This document shows positions 15,382-17,443 of a stretch of 17,443 nucleotides of DNA, piece by piece. A program made the translations under genes and the position numbers. The stretch is from Deltaproteobacteria bacterium. GTDB lineage: Bacteria; Desulfobacterota; Syntrophia; Syntrophales; UBA2210. A model generated the notes under the pieces. That model was not told the DNA's origin, did not search any database, and saw only the letters and a list, made by a program, of their open reading frames with translations. Each line of letters begins with the position of its first letter. The first letter of the stretch is position 1. Location: contig JAUVXT010000020.1 in assembly GCA_030603465.1 (NCBI GenBank), positions 1-17,443 on the forward strand. Direction: 5' to 3'.

Positions 15382-15447
15382 ACCGAACCTGTCACTTGAG
15401 AGGGGCTGCCTTTTCGCTGTCGCTACAAGGCAGCCCCTCAGTTCCGC
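15382..15447 (+). repeat. attC-like recombination site 1
   Basis: ACCGAAC (15382-15388) and GTTCCGC (15441-15447) bracket a perfect 13-bp stem: 15400-15412 GAGGGGCTGCCTT with 15427-15439 AAGGCAGCCCCTC and a 14-nt loop. The left spacer (about 11 nt) is longer than the right, giving the asymmetric unpaired spacer seen in folded attC sites. The fourth base of the GTT box is C, not the usual purine, so it is not canonical. No T-run follows the stem, which argues against a simple terminator. Confidence 0.6.
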
Positions 15448-15470
15448 GTCAAAAGGAAGTCTTGTAGATC

Positions 15471-16181
15471 ATGGCAAATGAACGCAAACTAAACAAGTAC
15501 ATACTATGGGTTGTGTTGCTTCCTTTGCTGTCTTTGTTCACTAATAGCTGCATTACAACTGGGGGGAATATTGGATGGCCTATCGAAACGTATGTTAATT
15601 CCTGCGACACAGTAATGATTCCATTTGAGCCCACCTGTTTAAGCTTGAGTAACTATGATGGAGGGTTCAAATACAAAAGACAATTCTACGCTTGCAAGCA
15701 AAGTATGTTGAATTTTACCAGTGCACTTGATGAATATTACAGATGCTCTAGTGATAAATTAAAAGGTGTTTTTGACGACTTGCTCTCACGCGTACCAGAC
15801 ACCCTCAACTGCTATGTAAATTATTTTAAAAACAGGGATGAGGGTGATCCGAGTTTAGAGTGCCCTCCTGTTGAGGTTCCACGTTTTCTTCATTCATATG
15901 AAGCCGATGGTCTAGAGATCGACTTTGGTGTCCCTCGATGTATAGCTAAAAGCAATGGTTACAATTTCGCGCCCAAAATGGCTTATCAACTAGATAACTG
16001 TCGGGAGCAGGTTGAGGTATTTATGGGCAAAACTTTTCTTTCTCGCAGTTTGAATGCCACCTCGGCTCAAGATCAATATGATACATATCTACGGAATCTA
16101 AAGTGGGTGCTAGACCAGAAAGCTAATGACGCTGTGTCAAAATTCAATTGCATTGCAGAAGGCCGGAAGTATTGTTTTTAA
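15471..16181 (+). CDS. Cassette 2: cysteine-rich putative lipoprotein
   Basis: No family is recognised. The 236-residue protein starts with a charged n-region (ERKLNKY), a hydrophobic core (ILWVVLLPLLSLF) and Cys27 in TNSC, which resembles a loose lipobox. Export and lipid anchoring are therefore likely but not certain. The mature part has ten further cysteines spread over its length (SCDTV, TCLS, ACKQ, RCSS, NCYV, ECPP, RCIA, NCRE, NCIA, YCF), enough for five disulfide bonds, fitting a periplasmic or surface protein. ATG 15471 is 30 nt after the cassette boundary, with AAGGAAG 12 nt upstream. The stop is 12 nt before AAGGAAC. Confidence 0.8.
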   Translation: MANERKLNKYILWVVLLPLLSLFTNSCITTGGNIGWPIETYVNSCDTVMIPFEPTCLSLSNYDGGFKYKRQFYACKQSMLNFTSALDEYYRCSSDKLKGVFDDLLSRVPDTLNCYVNYFKNRDEGDPSLECPPVEVPRFLHSYEADGLEIDFGVPRCIAKSNGYNFAPKMAYQLDNCREQVEVFMGKTFLSRSLNATSAQDQYDTYLRNLKWVLDQKANDAVSKFNCIAEGRKYCF

Positions 16182-16187
16182 TGATTT

Positions 16188-16258
16188 TAACCAAAGGAAC
16201 TAAGCGTTTTTCATGTTTTAAATTCCAGTTTTTACTGCCCCTGAGCATGGCGTTAGCC
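16188..16258 (+). repeat. attC-like recombination site 2
   Basis: TAAC (16188-16191) and GTTA (16252-16255) are complementary and 61 nt apart. The right side, ACTGCCCCTGAGCATGGCGTTAG, resembles the 3' half of classic 59-base elements. The own boundary of cassette 2 may instead be AAGGAAC at 16194-16200, which pairs with GTTCC at 15441. The central stem is weak and imperfect, as in many attC sites. Central CAGT...ACTG (16226-16237) can pair. Confidence 0.55.
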
Positions 16259-16266
16259 CATTAAAA

Positions 16267-16851
16267 ATGAAAAATTCTCCTGCATACAGTTTTATTAAAG
16301 AGCATGTTGAAAACGAATTCACAGCTTTCAACAAAGAAAAAATTACGCCATGGGCATTTTTTAAGAATGAAAGCGGGATAGAAATAACAGCATTTGATGG
16401 TAGCAAAATCCGCTACAAGGGGATTGAATTTGAGGGCAGTCCAAAACTGATATTTTGGGGGAATTTTACTCAACCTTTCCTGAAAGACATCATTTCTCGA
16501 ACGTTCGCAAAAACTAGAGAGTTCTGTCAAAAGTATAAATTAAATGCAGAAAAACCATTAAAAGAAACCACGTTGTTACTTACAGACCATGTTCATTCTA
16601 TGTTTGAAAGAATGGTTGACATAGATCGCCGACTAAGAGGCAAAGGCCACCCAGAGTCCGTTGCCGCGCATGACCCTGGAAAAGAACTTGGAGTTATTAC
16701 TTCTTTTCTAAACGAGCGGTATCAAGCTGAGCTGTCTTTGTTACCAAAGAAAAACATATTGAATAAATTTTACGAAGAACAAAAATTTTGGGTATGGTTA
16801 ATAGGAATCGCCCTCACCTTTATCGGTATAATAATTAAAATTATTGGCTAA
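16267..16851 (+). CDS. Cassette 3: tail-anchored protein of unknown function
   Basis: No family is recognised. The 194-residue product is mixed alpha/beta in its first 90 residues (GIEITAFDGSKIRYKGIEFE, then SPKLIFWGNF) and helical in the middle. The last 20 or so residues form one membrane helix (VWLIGIALTFIGIIIKII) reaching almost to the end, so it is probably C-terminally anchored with the bulk in the cytoplasm. ATG 16267 is only 15 nt after the cassette boundary and has no Shine-Dalgarno, so translation may depend on coupling or a leaderless mode. The TAA stop is part of the GGCTAAC boundary, the classic cassette arrangement. Confidence 0.8.
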   Translation: MKNSPAYSFIKEHVENEFTAFNKEKITPWAFFKNESGIEITAFDGSKIRYKGIEFEGSPKLIFWGNFTQPFLKDIISRTFAKTREFCQKYKLNAEKPLKETTLLLTDHVHSMFERMVDIDRRLRGKGHPESVAAHDPGKELGVITSFLNERYQAELSLLPKKNILNKFYEEQKFWVWLIGIALTFIGIIIKIIG

Positions 16852-16913
16852 CAAGTCAATCAAGCGGAAAACTAGGCCTGCGGCCTATTTTCCGCTTATC
16901 TCGGTCGTTATGT
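16846..16913 (+). repeat. attC recombination site 3 (best example)
   Basis: GGCTAAC (16846-16852) and GTTATGT (16907-16913) flank a near-perfect hairpin. AAGCGGAAAA (16862-16871) pairs with TTTTCCGCTT (16888-16897) and TAGGCC (16873-16878) with GGCCTA (16882-16887) around a TGC loop. C16872 is the only bulged base on the left arm, the position and kind of feature expected of an attC extrahelical base. The opening GGCTAACAAGTC matches the start of well-known 59-base elements. The spacers between R and stem are unequal. Confidence 0.8.
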
Positions 16914-16934
16914 TTTATTGGAGGAAAATGAATA

Positions 16935-17339
16935 ATGCGGTTGTTTAGAAAAATAAAAGAAACAATAGATCCGATTAATAGAATGACTCCGGTTCAAATT
17001 GTACAATCTATTCCTCTTGTTTGGGTAAGGGTGCCTATCTGTATTTGTGCTGGTTATTACGATAATAAATGCACAGAAGGAAATATCGTTGATCACGACT
17101 CAATATTATCAGCAATAGCTCTAACTGATGTTCAAGTGTACAGTAGAGACATAGAAACTGTCTGTGATGGTGAACCATATAAGTTAGCAGTACTATTATA
17201 TTCATCGATGAAAGATGGAACCGAAAAAGAAAAGTTAGGAGACGCTAGTTTTTCATTACTTTTAGGTGAATTAGAAAAAGGTGGAACAAACATTTCAGAA
17301 GCACTAGGAGGCTGTCCGAGAATAGCAGAGGGTCACTGA
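16935..17339 (+). CDS. Cassette 4: 134-residue protein of unknown function
   Basis: No family is recognised. The protein begins with a basic helix (MRLFRKIKETIDP), has a mildly hydrophobic segment (IVQSIPLVWVRVPICICAGY) with two cysteines, and two more cysteine sites further on (NKCTEG, TVCDGEP), with a last one in GGCPRIAEGH. No clear signal peptide or full membrane helix is seen. ATG 16935 follows TTGGAGGA at 9-10 nt, a much better ribosome site than its cassette neighbours. An ATG at 16928 in another frame would give only six residues. It starts 28 nt after the GTTATGT boundary. No matching end boundary follows within the window. Confidence 0.75.
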   Translation: MRLFRKIKETIDPINRMTPVQIVQSIPLVWVRVPICICAGYYDNKCTEGNIVDHDSILSAIALTDVQVYSRDIETVCDGEPYKLAVLLYSSMKDGTEKEKLGDASFSLLLGELEKGGTNISEALGGCPRIAEGH

Positions 17340-17443
17340 AGAAGCAATATATAGATGAGCAAAACCCTCTCAAGAATTATTATAGAAAAACAATTTTTAT
17401 ATTGACAACTCTTTGAAATAATAGTAGATTTAGTCATCTCTGT
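17340..17443 (+). promoter_or_regulatory. Tail of the array with a candidate promoter
   Basis: These 104 bases are A/T-rich and hold no attC-like hairpin. TTGACA (17402-17407), a 17-nt spacer and TAGATT (17425-17430) form a possible plus-strand promoter for a gene beyond the window, perhaps a second gene in cassette 4. Confidence 0.35.

Larger units (their letters stand above)
14710..17443 (+). mobile_element. Integron-like gene cassette array without visible integrase (CALIN-type)
   Basis: Four codirectional small genes are each preceded by a GTT boundary: 14710 GTTCGGT, 15441 GTTCCGC, 16252 GTTAGCC and 16907 GTTATGT. The first three are followed by an AAC boundary at or just after the stop codon: ACCGAAC at 15382, AAGGAAC at 16194 (or TAAC at 16188) and GGCTAAC at 16846. 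Start codons lie 15-30 nt after the GTT boundary. ACCGAAC is the exact reverse complement of GTTCGGT, and GGCTAAC of GTTAGCC, as required when R'' and R' belong to the same circular cassette. For cassette 2 five of seven bases pair. The fourth unit has no partner (ACATAAC) before the window ends. No tyrosine-recombinase gene or recognisable attI is present; the left neighbour is the opposed dinG-like gene. Confidence 0.7.

Noticed and set aside
15400..15439. Perfect 13-bp hairpin as an ordinary intrinsic terminator
   Set aside because: No T-run follows, the loop is long, and it sits between ACCGAAC and GTTCCGC boundaries, so an attC-like site fits better, although a terminating effect is not excluded.

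Overview
The window looks like chromosomal DNA of a sulfate- or sulfite-reducing member of the Desulfobacterota (former Deltaproteobacteria). The basis is a complete, collinear dsrMKJOP operon with a DsrJ triheme cytochrome, a leading RsbRD_N-type protein and adjacent System II cytochrome c maturation genes. No rRNA, tRNA, CRISPR array or insertion sequence was recognised.

Left part (1-4166, plus strand): an edge-truncated AlbA_2/HATPase (Schlafen/RecG-like) protein ends inside a perfect 48-bp palindrome built from 11-bp repeats. A complete HsdM type I DNA methyltransferase follows, with no hsdS or hsdR beside it and a terminator-like hairpin behind it. A gene-poor stretch then leads to an HD-domain phosphohydrolase gene. 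This looks like accessory or defence DNA next to the core metabolic block.

Middle part (4232-12530, minus strand): read from right to left, resB and ccsA (cytochrome c-haem ligation) end in a terminator-like hairpin. A TTGACA promoter then starts a second unit: RsbRD_N-type regulator, dsrM, dsrK, dsrJ, dsrO, dsrP and a 108-residue protein of unknown function. DsrMKJOP is the membrane complex thought to link the menaquinone pool to reduction of the DsrC trisulfide made by dissimilatory sulfite reductase. The Ccs proteins would mature its cytochrome subunit DsrJ. A DinG-type FeS helicase gene (12638-14488, minus strand) lies upstream of resB. It is interrupted by an in-frame TAG and has DEAS in place of DEAH in motif II.

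Right part (14710-17443, plus strand): four small codirectional genes of unknown function, more A/T-rich than the dsr block, are separated by 60-90 bp spacers that fold back on themselves. The spacers carry AAC...GTT boundary pairs. Each gene starts 15-30 nt after a GTT boundary, and for the first three genes the stop codon lies at or just before an AAC boundary. For genes 1 and 3 the 7-nt boundary at the end of the unit is the exact reverse complement of the boundary at its own start, as expected for integron gene cassettes. No integron integrase is visible, so this looks like an integrase-less attC cluster (CALIN-type) or part of a larger integron. It is the most interesting part of the window.
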